Below are positions 33,650 through 43,103 of a stretch of DNA of 64,000 bases, piece by piece. The translations under genes were made by a program, and so were the position numbers. Source of the DNA: Azospirillum griseum (GTDB taxonomy: Bacteria; Pseudomonadota; Alphaproteobacteria; Azospirillales; Azospirillaceae); NCBI RefSeq assembly GCF_003966125.1, contig NZ_RXMA01000024.1, positions 1-64,000 on the forward strand, in the 5' to 3' direction. Below the pieces are notes generated by a model. That model made no database searches and was not told the origin of the DNA. It was given only the letters and a program-made list of their open reading frames with translations. Numbering within the stretch: the stretch's first letter is position 1; each line of letters begins with the position of its first letter.

Positions 33650-34928
33650 CGGGCACCCTCCCCGAACCCCTCCCCACCGAAACCCGCCAGCCCACCAGGC
33701 CGGACCTCACACCCGTGGGCCGCCCACGCGTTTGCCGCGCCAACAGCTCCCGCGCCAGCCTGTCAAAACGCGCCGCCGCGTCGTCCGCCCGCCAGGTGGC
33801 CGCCGCCCGTTGCGCCGCCATCCCCTCCCGCGCGCAGCGGGCCGGGTCGGCGGCGTAGGCCGTGATGGCGTCGGCCAGCGCCGCGCCGTCCTGCGGATCG
33901 AGAACCGCGCCGCAGCGCGCCGCCGCCACCGCCCGCCCAGCCTCGCTGTCGGTCGGGCCGAGAAACAGGGTTGGCCGCCCCGCCGCCTGCGCGCTGGCCA
34001 GCTTGGACGGAACCATCAGCCCGGCCGCCGCCGGGTGCAGCGTCACCAGATGCAAATCGGCGGCGGACAGGCTCCCAGCCAGCCGCTCGTCCGGTTGCCA
34101 GGGCCACAGCCCGACGTTGGACAGGCCGCGCGCCCGCACCGCCTCGGCCAGCGCCGCGCATCCCCGCCCTTCGCCGATGATGGCGAAGCGGATCGCCGGA
34201 TCGCGCGCCCGCAGGCGGTCCGCCGCGTCGAGAATCCCCGCCATCGGATGGGCCAGCCCCAGCGTGCCGGAATAGGCAACGACAAAGCGCCCGTCCCCCA
34301 CCAGCGCCGCCCGCGCCGGGTTTTCCGCATGGGGAACCGGATGAACGCGGGGATCGGCCCAATTGGGCAGCCGCCCGACGCGGTCGGCGGGCACGCCCAT
34401 CGCCCGCAGCCGCGCCGCCATGCAATCGCCAACCGCCAGCACCGCGTCGTGCCGCGCCAGCGCGCCCGCCATCGACCGTTCCAGGAACCCCATCAGCGGC
34501 GGCGGCAACCGCACCCCCAGCACCGGCAGCAGGGCCGGGAACATATCTTGGCTCCAATGGATCGACACCGCGCCGTGCCGCGCGGCCAGCAACGGCCCGA
34601 CCCGCCCCAGCAGCGGCGGATCGGTCATCGTCACCACCACATCCGTCCGCCGCGCCCGCAGCGCCGCCCCGGTCAAACGCACCAGCGCGTGCAGGTAGGA
34701 CCGCGCGTCGGGCCGTTCCGCGCTTGGCACCGCCCGCCCGGTGCGGCGCAACACGACGCCGACGCTTGCGGCCTCTGCCTCCCCACCCGTGCCGTCGGCC
34801 ACCACCCCCACCCGCCAGCCGCGCACCGCCAGCCGTTCGGCCAGATCGGCCAGACAGCGCCCGGTCGCGCCATGGTCGGGTGGAAACACCCGATTGACGA
34901 ACAGGATGGATGGGGAAGCTTGCGGCAC
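33642..34928 (-). CDS. Family 4 glycosyltransferase
   Basis: A 428-residue GT-B enzyme of the WbuB-like group. The N-terminal acceptor half starts ILFVNRVFPPDHGATGRCLADLAERLA and contains IHWSQDMFPALLPVLG; the C-terminal donor half has VVAYSGTLGLAHPMAGILDAA and VPSKLASAQAAGRPTLFLG with the donor-binding glutamate region shifted to DSEAG. The start is GTG 34928, where GAGGG stands six bases upstream; GTG 34952 lacks a ribosome binding site. It lies between the ligase-like and PCP genes of the minus-strand operon. Confidence 0.87.
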   Translation of the reverse strand: MPQASPSILFVNRVFPPDHGATGRCLADLAERLAVRGWRVGVVADGTGGEAEAASVGVVLRRTGRAVPSAERPDARSYLHALVRLTGAALRARRTDVVVTMTDPPLLGRVGPLLAARHGAVSIHWSQDMFPALLPVLGVRLPPPLMGFLERSMAGALARHDAVLAVGDCMAARLRAMGVPADRVGRLPNWADPRVHPVPHAENPARAALVGDGRFVVAYSGTLGLAHPMAGILDAADRLRARDPAIRFAIIGEGRGCAALAEAVRARGLSNVGLWPWQPDERLAGSLSAADLHLVTLHPAAAGLMVPSKLASAQAAGRPTLFLGPTDSEAGRAVAAARCGAVLDPQDGAALADAITAYAADPARCAREGMAAQRAAATWRADDAAARFDRLARELLARQTRGRPTGVRSGLVGWRVSVGRGSGRVPDA

Positions 34929-34971
34929 GACGCACCCTCGCGGGAATTGCACGCGAAAGTATGCACAACCT

Positions 34972-36213
34972 TCAAGGGTCTGACAACCCCCTCCGTTTCT
35001 CGTCGGATAACAGAAGAAGCGTCAACAGCAATCCTGTGTCGAGATACTTGAAACTTGTGTGCGCGCCCAGCGCCATCGCCAGCGGCGGCAGCACCGCCCA
35101 CCCCAGGGGCGGATCGTCGCGCAACCGCCGCCACAGGACCGGAGCCAGCCCGCCCAGATAGGCCGCCAACGCCAGCACGCCCAGCGCGCCGCCCTTCAGC
35201 AGCGCGTAGGTGGCCAGCGTGTGCGTGTAGGACACCCGCCAGCCGCCGACCGCCGGGTTTTCCATCCGCGCGCCCCACCCATCGCCGAACAGCAGCGACC
35301 AGGGCGACTCGGCGATGTGGCTGACCACCGCCGCCGCCTCGTCCCAGCGGGCGTTGACGCCGGTCAGGCGGGTCTTTTCCGCCGCCTGCCCCCAGGCCCC
35401 GACCAGCGCCTCCCCCGCCACGCCAACGGCCAGCAGCGCCACCCCCACCAGCAGCGGCCACAGCCAGGGCGACCGCCACCCCCACCACAGCGCCACCGCC
35501 ACGCCCGACAGCGCCGCCAACCCCAACGCGCTGCGGTGCACCGCCCCGGCCAAGGCGGCCAGACAGAGCGCCCCGCCCAGCGCGCAGAGCGGGGCCGCCA
35601 GCCAGCGCCACAGCCCGCCGCGCGCCAGCGCCGCCAACGCCAGGGTCGGCAGGGCGACCGCCGCGAACAGCACCGACGGCGCGTTGAGGTAATAGACGCC
35701 GCCGTCGCTCATCGCCCGCAGCCCGACCGCGCCAAAGCCCCAATGCGCGTCCTTCCACCAACGCAGGGTGAACAGCAGCCCGGCCAGGATCAGCCCCGCC
35801 CCCAGCCCCCGCACCGCCCACGGCCCGCAGCCGCGCAGCGCCGGAACCAGCGCGACCGGCGCGAACAGGAACAGCAGCGGGATCACGTCGCGCGCCACAT
35901 CGGCCCCGTCCCAGCCCAGCCCCACCCCGCGCAGCAGCGGGACCCACAGCAGCCACGCCAGCGCGGGAAGGGCCAGCGCCTCCCACAGCGGCAGGTCGGG
36001 GCGGCGCAGGGCGTGGCCGGTGACGGCGAACAGCGGCGCCCGCCACCCGGCGGCCAGCAGCAGCAACACGCCGATGGCGGCCTCCGCCGCGCGGATGGCG
36101 GGCGGGGCGGGCACGCTGTAGGCCCCATAGAGCGCCAACGCCACGCACAGCGCCGCCCCGCCACCCCACCGCCCGATCCAGCCCCGCTCCGCCCCCATCA
36201 TCATCATCGCCAT
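34972..36213 (-). CDS. O-antigen ligase / Wzy-like membrane protein
   Basis: A 413-residue inner-membrane protein with about ten to twelve hydrophobic segments and one larger periplasmic loop (residues about 280-330, with AAAVVSHIAESPWSLLFGDGWG and YTHTLATYALLKGG) in the position that carries the active region of O-antigen ligases and Wzy polymerases. Sequence alone does not tell ligase from polymerase. Start codons ATG 36213 and 36207 are both possible. It heads the minus-strand operon followed by GT4, PCP and GT2 genes. Confidence 0.8.
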   Translation of the reverse strand: MAMMMMGAERGWIGRWGGGAALCVALALYGAYSVPAPPAIRAAEAAIGVLLLLAAGWRAPLFAVTGHALRRPDLPLWEALALPALAWLLWVPLLRGVGLGWDGADVARDVIPLLFLFAPVALVPALRGCGPWAVRGLGAGLILAGLLFTLRWWKDAHWGFGAVGLRAMSDGGVYYLNAPSVLFAAVALPTLALAALARGGLWRWLAAPLCALGGALCLAALAGAVHRSALGLAALSGVAVALWWGWRSPWLWPLLVGVALLAVGVAGEALVGAWGQAAEKTRLTGVNARWDEAAAVVSHIAESPWSLLFGDGWGARMENPAVGGWRVSYTHTLATYALLKGGALGVLALAAYLGGLAPVLWRRLRDDPPLGWAVLPPLAMALGAHTSFKYLDTGLLLTLLLLSDEKRRGLSDP

Positions 36214-36308
36214 CCGCCGCCGCCCACAACCGTCACACAGCCGTCGCTTGTCGCCCCGATGCCAAACCGGCACACTGGCCCGATCATTCACCGCAAGGAT
36301 ACACCACC

Positions 36309-37454
36309 GTGAGCTTTCCCCCTTCGCAGCACCGTGTCGAGGAGGTGCCGTTGCTCACCGACCGGCTCGGCACGCGCCGGTCGCTGACGGTTCACCGCTT
36401 CGGCACGCCCGGCGCGCGCCCGAAGGTTTACATCCAGGCCGCCTTGCACGCCGATGAAACCCCCGGCCTGCTGGTCGCCCACCATCTGATTCGCCGTTTG
36501 CGCAGCGCCACCGTGTCCGGCGAAATCATCGTCGTGCCGATGGCCAACCCCACCGGCATCGCCCAGATCGTCGAGGGCGTGCATGTCGGGCGTTACGCGC
36601 TCGACGGGTCGGGCAACTTCAACCGCCACTTCCCCGACCTGATCGCCGGAGCCGCCGAGCGGCTGGTCGGCCGGATCGGTCCTGATCCGCAGGCCAACAT
36701 CCAGGCCGTCCGCGCCGCCCTGCGCGCCACCTTCGAGGCGCTGCCCGCCCCCGACAGCGAGGTCGCCGCCCTGCGCCACACCCTGATGGGCATGGCGTTT
36801 GACGCCGACATAGTGCTGGACCTTCATTGCGACCAGGAATCGGTTCCCCACCTCTACGCCGGGGATCCGTTGTGGCCGGAGCTGGCCGATCTGGCCGCCC
36901 TGCTGGGGGTGAAGGCGGTCCTGCTGTCGCCCGACGCCGGGGGCAAGCCGTTTGACGAGGCCTGCTCGGTCCCCTGGTGGACGCTGGCCGCGCGCTTTGC
37001 CGCCGACGGCCCGATCCCGGCGGCCTGCGTGTCGACCACCATCGAGCTGCGCGGCAAGGCCGACGTGGACGACGCCCAGGCCGACGCCGACGCCCAGGCC
37101 ATCCTTGGCGCGTTGATCCGCCGGGGCATCGTCGCTGGAACCCCGCCCGATCTGCCGCCGCCCCAGTGCGAGGCCACACCCCTGACCGGGCTGGCCCGCG
37201 TCGTCTCCCCGGTGTCGGGCGTCATCGCCTTTCACCGCGCCGTCGGCGACCGGGTGGAGGCGGGCGACCTGATCGCCGACATCGTCGATCCGACCGCCGC
37301 CGACCCCGATCAGGCCCGCACGCCGCTGCGCACGCCGGGCGGCGGCATCATCATGGCCCGCAACAACCTGCGTTTCGTCAGCCGGGGCGAGTTGGTCGCC
37401 TCCATCGCCGGGCCGGAGCCGCTCAACTCAGGCCACAGCCTGCTGTTCGATTGA
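36309..37454 (+). CDS. Succinylglutamate desuccinylase/aspartoacylase family protein
   Basis: A 381-residue zinc-dependent deacylase of the AstE/AspA superfamily. The zinc site is formed by QAALHADETPG and VLDLHCDQES; a biotinyl/lipoyl-like beta-barrel at the C-terminus (about 295-370, from RVVSPVSGVIAFHRAVGDRVEAGDLI) is typical of the larger members. The substrate, an N-acylated amino acid or diamine, cannot be read from sequence. The start is GTG 36309, with AAGGAT eight bases upstream. It diverges from the polysaccharide operon. Confidence 0.87.
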   Translation: MSFPPSQHRVEEVPLLTDRLGTRRSLTVHRFGTPGARPKVYIQAALHADETPGLLVAHHLIRRLRSATVSGEIIVVPMANPTGIAQIVEGVHVGRYALDGSGNFNRHFPDLIAGAAERLVGRIGPDPQANIQAVRAALRATFEALPAPDSEVAALRHTLMGMAFDADIVLDLHCDQESVPHLYAGDPLWPELADLAALLGVKAVLLSPDAGGKPFDEACSVPWWTLAARFAADGPIPAACVSTTIELRGKADVDDAQADADAQAILGALIRRGIVAGTPPDLPPPQCEATPLTGLARVVSPVSGVIAFHRAVGDRVEAGDLIADIVDPTAADPDQARTPLRTPGGGIIMARNNLRFVSRGELVASIAGPEPLNSGHSLLFD

Positions 37455-37482
37455 TGGATGCGCCGGTGTGGGTGGAGGGCGG

Positions 37483-37956
37483 TCAGGCCAGCCGGACCGC
37501 CGCCCGCTCCAACCGGTAAAACAGCCCATCCTGCGGGCGCAGGCGCAGGGAGCCGGTCAACAGGACCGGTTCCGCCGTTTCCGGCAGCGGGGCGAGGCTG
37601 TGCACCTGGATCATGCTGGCCGGGCTGGGGCGTTGGCAGGCCGGGCAGCTCACCGGGTTGGCCGACAGGATGAAACGCTTGTGCGCCGTGCCATCCTCCA
37701 GCGGCAGCATGAAGCCGCGCACCGCCACGCTCTGGCCGTTCAAGGCGCTGACCCGGTCGGGAAATTGCGGGCTGCCGGTCGGCCCGCCCAAGCGGACCTG
37801 GGCCAGATCGCGCCACAGCGCGGTCGAGTCGTCCAGCGGCAGATGAAAGGGGCCGCTGGCGTGGCTGGGGGCCTCCACCGTGCCGGACGCCCACACCGCC
37901 CAGGCGGCGACGGGAAGCAGGGCCAGGGGTGCGAGGATGTGGCGGCGTGTCGTCAT
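37483..37956 (-). CDS. Exported DUF3299-like protein
   Basis: A 157-residue protein with a twin-arginine start TTRRHILAPLALLPVAAWAVWA, suggesting Tat export, and a mature part with VAVRGFMLPLEDGTAHKRFILSANPVSCPACQRPSPASMIQVHS, a pattern like DUF3299 proteins with a CPAC motif. Function unknown; a metal- or thiol-related periplasmic role is possible. The start is ATG 37956; the frame extends to 38103. It is convergent with the AstE-like gene and divergent from the HutG-like gene. Confidence 0.7.
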   Translation of the reverse strand: MTTRRHILAPLALLPVAAWAVWASGTVEAPSHASGPFHLPLDDSTALWRDLAQVRLGGPTGSPQFPDRVSALNGQSVAVRGFMLPLEDGTAHKRFILSANPVSCPACQRPSPASMIQVHSLAPLPETAEPVLLTGSLRLRPQDGLFYRLERAAVRLA

Positions 37957-38177
37957 GGCGGCGCGTCTCCCCAGTTGCAACGGTTGCGGCGAAGTCTCTT
38001 GCACTCCTCCTGTGCGGTCAACGCACAAATTTGCGCCAAGCTGCCTGCGCGCGACGCGCTCGCTTCGCAAAAACGCAATATGTTTGACGCGCGGCAAGTC
38101 CACAGACCATAGTTCCGCCCGATGCTGCGCTGCACCGGAAACGGGCGCGCGGACGCCTTCCGGTCACGAGACGAGCC

Positions 38178-39002
38178 ATGGAATCCTTTCGCTTCCAGCC
38201 GGGTGAAACCCCGGTGTTGCTGAGCATTCCGCATGTCGGGACGATGATCCCCCCGGACATTGCGGCGACCATGACCGACGCGGGGCTGGCCCAACCCGAC
38301 GCCGACCGGCATCTGGACCGCCTGTATCACTTCGCCCCGGCGCTGGGCATCGGCTTCATGACGCCGCTCTGTTCGCGCTACGTCGTCGATGTGAACCGCG
38401 ACCCCACCGGGCAGCCGCTCTATCCCGGGGCCAGCAACACCGAAATCTGTCCGCTGACCACCTTCGACAACGCCCCGATCCACAAGCCCGGCCAGGAGCC
38501 GGACGCCGCCGAGATCGAACGGCGCATCGGCGCTTACTGGCGGCCCTACCACGAACAGCTCCGCCGCGAATTGCTGGCCCTGAAGGAGCGCTACGGCGTG
38601 GCCATCCTGTTCGACGCCCATTCGGTGCGCCGTCAGGTTCCCCGCTTTTTCGAAGGGACCCTGCCCGATTTCAGCTTGGGAACCGCCGACGGCCAGACCG
38701 CCGCCCCGGCGCTGGTCGGACGCCTGATGAACGTGCTGACCGCGTCGGAGCGCTACTCCGCCACGCTGAACGGCCGGTTCAAGGGCGGCTACATCACCCG
38801 GACCTATGGCAACCCGGCCGACAACATCCACGCCATCCAGTTGGAATTGACCCAGGCCACCTACATGGACGAAGAGCCGCCTTACGGCTTCCGTCCCGAC
38901 CTGACCGCGCAGGTCCGCCCGTCGCTGGAACGGCTGATGAGCGTGATCGTCGAATGGGCGTGGGAAAAGGCCTCGGGCCGTCGGCGCTCGGGCTATCTGT
39001 AA
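38178..39002 (+). CDS. hutG: N-formylglutamate amidohydrolase family (HutG-like)
   Basis: A 274-residue zinc amidohydrolase, recognisable by LLSIPHVGTMIPPDI, SRYVVDVNRDPTG, LFDAHSVRRQVP and the C-terminal GGYITRTYGNPADNIHAIQLELTQATYMDE. The enzyme releases formate from N-formylglutamate in one route of histidine breakdown. No other hut gene lies in the window, so its physiological role here is less certain than the family. ATG 38178; the gene ends at a strong shared terminator. Confidence 0.88.
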   Translation: MESFRFQPGETPVLLSIPHVGTMIPPDIAATMTDAGLAQPDADRHLDRLYHFAPALGIGFMTPLCSRYVVDVNRDPTGQPLYPGASNTEICPLTTFDNAPIHKPGQEPDAAEIERRIGAYWRPYHEQLRRELLALKERYGVAILFDAHSVRRQVPRFFEGTLPDFSLGTADGQTAAPALVGRLMNVLTASERYSATLNGRFKGGYITRTYGNPADNIHAIQLELTQATYMDEEPPYGFRPDLTAQVRPSLERLMSVIVEWAWEKASGRRRSGYL

Positions 39003-39038
39003 AAGCCCGCCCGGCCCGCCAAAAACACCGCCCAAACG

Positions 39039-39077
39039 AAAGGGGCACCGGCGATCTCCCGCCGGTGCCCCTTTTCA
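39039..39077. terminator. Bidirectional intrinsic terminator between hutG and degP
   Basis: AAAGGGGCACCGGCG (39039-39053) pairs over 15 bases with CGCCGGTGCCCCTTT (39060-39074); T-run on the right and A-run on the left, so it serves both convergent genes. Confidence 0.9.
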
Positions 39078-39091
39078 CACAGTCAACCCGC

Positions 39092-40624
39092 TCAGCTCAG
39101 CGGGATGGCGACAAAGCGCAGGTCGCCCTTGCGGTCCACCAGCAGCAGGATGGATTTCTTGCTCTGCTCCTTGGCCTTCTGGACGCGGCTGGTCACGTCC
39201 TCCGGCTTGCGGACCTCTTCCTGGCCGACCTCGATGATGACGTCACCGGCCTTCAGGCCCTTTTCCGCCGCCGCCGAATTGGCCTGCACCTCGGTCACGA
39301 CCACGCCCTTCATGTCGGGCTTGATCTCGTACTGCTGGCGCAGTTCCGGGGTGATGGTGGTGAATTTCAGACCCAGCGATTCGGTGGCCTTCTGCGCCGG
39401 GGCCTTGTCCTTGCCGCCCTTGTCCTCGTTGGCGGCGAGCAGGCCCTGCTCCTCGGCGGCTTCGAGTTCGCCGACCTTGACCTGAAGCGTGACCGGCTTG
39501 CCCTTGCGCCACACCTCGATCGGCACGGCCTTGTCGATGCCGGTTTCGGCGACCACACGCGGCAGGCGGCGCATCTCGCCGATGTCCTTGCCGTCGAACT
39601 TGGTCACGATGTCGCCCGCCTGCACGCCCGCCTTGGCCGCCGGACCGTCCGGCGTCAGCGAGGCGACCAGCGCGCCCTTGGGCGCTGGCATGCCCAGGCT
39701 TTCGGCGATCTCCGGCGTCACCGCCTGGATGCGCACGCCCAGCCAGCCGCGCCGGGTCTTGCCATACTCCTTGAGCTGGGCGACCACCTGCTTGGCGAGG
39801 TTGGACGGGATGGCGAAGCCGATGCCGACCGACCCGCCCGACGGCGAAAAGATCGCGGTGTTGATGCCGATGACCTCGCCGTTCAGGTTGAACATCGGCC
39901 CGCCGGAGTTGCCCCGGTTGATCGACGCATCGGTTTGCAGGAAATCGTCGTAGGGACCGGCGTCGATGTTGCGCTGGCGGGCGGAGATGATGCCCGCCGT
40001 CACCGACCCGCCCAGGCCGAACGGGTTGCCGATGGCCAGCACCCAATCGCCCACGCGCATGGCGTCGCTGTCGCCGAACGGCACGGCGACCAGCGGATGG
40101 CTGGTCTTGATCTTCAGCAGGGCGACGTCGGTCTTGCTGTCCTTGCCGACCAGCTCCGCCTTGATGTTGGTGTCGTCCTGCAGGATGACGGTGATCTCGT
40201 CGGCGTCCTGCACGACGTGGTTGTTCGTCACCACATAGCCGTTCTTGGCGTCGATGATGAAGCCGGAGCCGAGCGAGGTCGCCTTGCGCTGCGGCTGGTC
40301 CTGCTGCTGCTGGCGATCAAAGAAATCGCGGAAGAAATCCTCGAACGGCGAGCCGGGCGGGAATTGCGGGACCTCCGGTCGCTGGCCCGGCTGGCGCTGC
40401 GGTGCCGATTGGGTGGTGGAGATGTTCACCACCGCCGGCAGCAGCTTTTCCGCCAGATCGGCGAAGCTGCCGACCGCAGCGGCGCGCGAGGGCGCAACGG
40501 TGGTTTGGGCCGCGCTGACGGCGGGGGCAGCGACCACGGCGGAAAACGCCAGCAGGAGAGCGGCGGCTGCCGGGAAAACGCCCGCCTTCAGGCCACGGCG
40601 TTCGGATATCGGTGTGCGACTCAA
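39092..40624 (-). CDS. degP: Do/DegP family periplasmic serine protease
   Basis: A 510-residue periplasmic protease and chaperone for misfolded envelope proteins. A signal peptide (VFPAAAALLLAFSAVVAAP) is followed by a Q-rich loop, the catalytic triad in VVTNNHVV (His), SKTDVALLKI (Asp) and RGNSGGP (Ser), and two PDZ domains (about 290-370 and 410-500). The start is most likely TTG 40624, since AGGGAGAG lies seven bases upstream; the frame is open to an ATG at 40768. It follows hflK-hflC on the same strand, with a 203-base gap that probably holds its own promoter. Confidence 0.93.
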   Translation of the reverse strand: MSRTPISERRGLKAGVFPAAAALLLAFSAVVAAPAVSAAQTTVAPSRAAAVGSFADLAEKLLPAVVNISTTQSAPQRQPGQRPEVPQFPPGSPFEDFFRDFFDRQQQQDQPQRKATSLGSGFIIDAKNGYVVTNNHVVQDADEITVILQDDTNIKAELVGKDSKTDVALLKIKTSHPLVAVPFGDSDAMRVGDWVLAIGNPFGLGGSVTAGIISARQRNIDAGPYDDFLQTDASINRGNSGGPMFNLNGEVIGINTAIFSPSGGSVGIGFAIPSNLAKQVVAQLKEYGKTRRGWLGVRIQAVTPEIAESLGMPAPKGALVASLTPDGPAAKAGVQAGDIVTKFDGKDIGEMRRLPRVVAETGIDKAVPIEVWRKGKPVTLQVKVGELEAAEEQGLLAANEDKGGKDKAPAQKATESLGLKFTTITPELRQQYEIKPDMKGVVVTEVQANSAAAEKGLKAGDVIIEVGQEEVRKPEDVTSRVQKAKEQSKKSILLLVDRKGDLRFVAIPLS

Positions 40625-40659
40625 CTCTGCTCTCCCTGCCAGACGTCCGGCCAATTCAT

Positions 40660-40680
40660 GAACGGAATGACGAACCGTTC
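40660..40680. promoter_or_regulatory. Inverted repeat GAACGG/CCGTTC upstream of degP
   Basis: GAACGG (40660-40665) is inverted as CCGTTC (40675-40680), nine bases apart, about 35 bases before the degP start. It could be the site of an envelope-stress regulator, but this is only a positional guess. Confidence 0.3.
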
Positions 40681-40827
40681 CGACGATGTCGGCCCCATGT
40701 TGGGCCAGGAGTATGGCCGCAACAGGGCGGAACGGTCCAGAAAAGTCATGCGGAACCAGAAACATCACACAAAGACGCGCCCCCGCGTTCCGGCGTCGCC
40801 GAACACGGGGGCGGAGACCATGGCCGG

Positions 40828-41691
40828 TTACGGCGTGGGCTTGCCGAAATAGCGGAAGAACTCGCTGTTCGGCGACAGCACCATGGTGGTGTCGTCCTTG
40901 TTCAACGCCTTGCGGTAGGCTTCCAGCGACCGGTAGAAGCCGTAGAAATCCGGATCCTTGGATGTCGCCTCGGCGATCAGCTTCAGGGCCGTGTTGTCGC
41001 CTTCGCCGCGCAGGATCTGGGCGTCGCGCTGGGCCTCGGCCACCAGAACCGTGCGTTCGCGTTCGGCGCGGGCGCGGATTTGCTGGGCCTGTTCCTGACC
41101 CTGGGCGCGGGCCTCCGACGCCTCGCGCTCGCGTTCGGAGCGCATGCGGGCGAAGATCGACTGGCTGGTTTCCTGCGGCAGGTCGGCGCGGCGGATGCGG
41201 ACATCGACGATCTCGATGCCGAAGCGCTGGGCCTCCGCGTTCACCTGGGTCTTGATGTCCGACATGATCTTGGCGCGGTCTTCCGACAGCACGGTCATGA
41301 CGGTGACATTGCCCAGCACGCGGCGCAGCGCGGAATTGACGGTGGCGTTCATGCGGGTTTCCGCCACCGCCTCCGTCCCCGCCGTCTGGTAGAAGCGCAG
41401 CGGGTCGTGGATGCGGTAACGGGCGAACGCGTCCACGTCCAACCGCTTCTGGTCGGCGAGAATGACCTGTTCGACCGGCGGGTCGAGATCCAGAACGCGG
41501 CGGTCCAGGATGCGGACCTCCTGGACAAAGGGCAGCTTGAATTTCAGGCCGGGTTCGGAAATGACGCGGCGCGGTTCACCAAACTGGAGGACCAACGCCT
41601 GTTGCGCCTCGTTGACGGTGAAGAGCGAGGCGGACCCGATGATGCCGAGGGCGGCGATGCCGAAGCCGATGGCGGCGAGCGAGCGACTCAT
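40828..41691 (-). CDS. hflC: HflC, FtsH modulator subunit
   Basis: A 287-residue SPFH/prohibitin-family protein with one N-terminal membrane anchor (AIGFGIAALGIIGSASLF) and a periplasmic SPFH domain, then the coiled-coil ARMRSEREREASEARAQGQEQAQQIRARAERE. With HflK it forms the large ring complex that encloses and controls the FtsH protease. It starts 13 bases after the hflK stop. Confidence 0.95.
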   Translation of the reverse strand: MSRSLAAIGFGIAALGIIGSASLFTVNEAQQALVLQFGEPRRVISEPGLKFKLPFVQEVRILDRRVLDLDPPVEQVILADQKRLDVDAFARYRIHDPLRFYQTAGTEAVAETRMNATVNSALRRVLGNVTVMTVLSEDRAKIMSDIKTQVNAEAQRFGIEIVDVRIRRADLPQETSQSIFARMRSEREREASEARAQGQEQAQQIRARAERERTVLVAEAQRDAQILRGEGDNTALKLIAEATSKDPDFYGFYRSLEAYRKALNKDDTTMVLSPNSEFFRYFGKPTP

Positions 41692-41704
41692 GATGCGTTC
41701 CTCC

Positions 41705-42937
41705 TCAGCGGCTGGCCGGTTGGGTCTGGGTGCCGGGCGACGCCGTGGCCCCCTGACCGTTCTGGGCCGCCGGGCGCGGCGCGGGGGCGACGTGCGGCGA
41801 CAGTTGGTTCAGCGGCAGATAAGGGATGACGCCCTGGTTGGCCCCATCGACGATGATCTTGTTCCGGCCCCGCAGAATCTCTTCCATCGTTTCCAGATAC
41901 ATCCGCTTGGCGGTCACGTCCTTGGACAGGGCGTAGGCCTCATAGACCTTGCGGAAACGTTCGGCGTCACCCTGGGCCAGGCTGACCACCTGCTCGCGGT
42001 AGGCCGATGCCTCCTGCACCAGGCGTTCCACCTCGCCGCGCGCGCGGGGGATGATGTCGTTGCGGTAGGCTTCGGCCTCGTTGCGGGCGCGTTCGCGGTC
42101 GGCGCGGGCGCGCTGCACATCGTTGAACGCGTCGATCACCGGGGCGGGCGGGTCGGCCTTCTGCAACTGCACCTGGGTGATTTCGATGCCCGCCTGATAC
42201 TCGTCCAGCATGGTCTGGAGCAGCTTGCGGGTGGCGTTTTCGATCTGCTGGCGCGCTTCGGTCAGGGCCGGTTGCAGTTCGGTGCGGCCGATCACCTCGC
42301 GCATCGCGCTTTCGGCGGCCTTCTTCACCGTGATTTCCGGCTCGCGGATCTTGAACAGGAAGTTCTTGGCGTCCTTGATGACCCAGAACACCGTGAAATC
42401 GATGTCGATGATGTTTTCGTCGCCGGTCAGCATCAGCGATTCGTCGGGCACGTCGCGGTCGGCGCGCCGGGTGTCACCGGCTGAACGATAGCCGACCTCG
42501 ATGCGGTTGACGCGCGTCACCTTGGGCAGCAGCACCGTTTCAATCGGCGACGGCAGGCGGTAACGCAGGCCCGGATCTTCGGTGCGCACCCATTCGCCAA
42601 AGCGCATGACCACGCCCTGCTCGTCCGCCTCCACGCGGTGAATGCCGCTGGCCAACCAGATCAGCGCCAGAATGCCGACGCCGATGCCGACCCCACGGCC
42701 CGATCCGAACCCGCCGGGCATCACGCGGCGCAGGCGGTCCTGGCCACGGCGCAGCAAATCCTCCAGGTCGGGCGGCTGCGGCCCACCGCCGCCACCGCCG
42801 CCGGACGGACGACCCCACGGGTTGCCCGGCCCGCCATTGTTGGAGCCGCCGTTGTTGGATCCGTTGTTGCCGGGAGGCGTGCCCCAGGGGCCACCGCCCC
42901 CGCCCTGCCCACCACCGCCCTGATTGTTCCACGGCAT
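41705..42937 (-). CDS. hflK: HflK, FtsH modulator subunit
   Basis: A 410-residue SPFH protein paired with HflC. The N-terminal 60 residues are extremely Gly/Asn/Pro-rich (as usual for alphaproteobacterial HflK), followed by a membrane anchor (GVGIGVGILALIWLASGI), the SPFH domain and a charged coiled coil. Of the two ATGs at 42946 and 42937, the second is better placed behind the GGGGA ribosome binding site. A Pro/Ala/Gln-rich tail ends the protein. First gene of the hflK-hflC(-degP) group. Confidence 0.94.
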   Translation of the reverse strand: MPWNNQGGGGQGGGGGPWGTPPGNNGSNNGGSNNGGPGNPWGRPSGGGGGGGPQPPDLEDLLRRGQDRLRRVMPGGFGSGRGVGIGVGILALIWLASGIHRVEADEQGVVMRFGEWVRTEDPGLRYRLPSPIETVLLPKVTRVNRIEVGYRSAGDTRRADRDVPDESLMLTGDENIIDIDFTVFWVIKDAKNFLFKIREPEITVKKAAESAMREVIGRTELQPALTEARQQIENATRKLLQTMLDEYQAGIEITQVQLQKADPPAPVIDAFNDVQRARADRERARNEAEAYRNDIIPRARGEVERLVQEASAYREQVVSLAQGDAERFRKVYEAYALSKDVTAKRMYLETMEEILRGRNKIIVDGANQGVIPYLPLNQLSPHVAPAPRPAAQNGQGATASPGTQTQPASR

Positions 42938-43103
42938 ACGCGTCATTCCCCTGTTGTGGCGCTCTCGCTGCGGAAAGCTCGGCGTCCGCCGATCTCTTTA
43001 CCATTCTTGTCCGACGGTCCTATAGTGCCGCTCCCCTCTCGGATCGGCGCGTCCACCATCGGATGTCCTGCCAAATATCGGGAACCCAGCGGAGTTTTCA
43101 ACC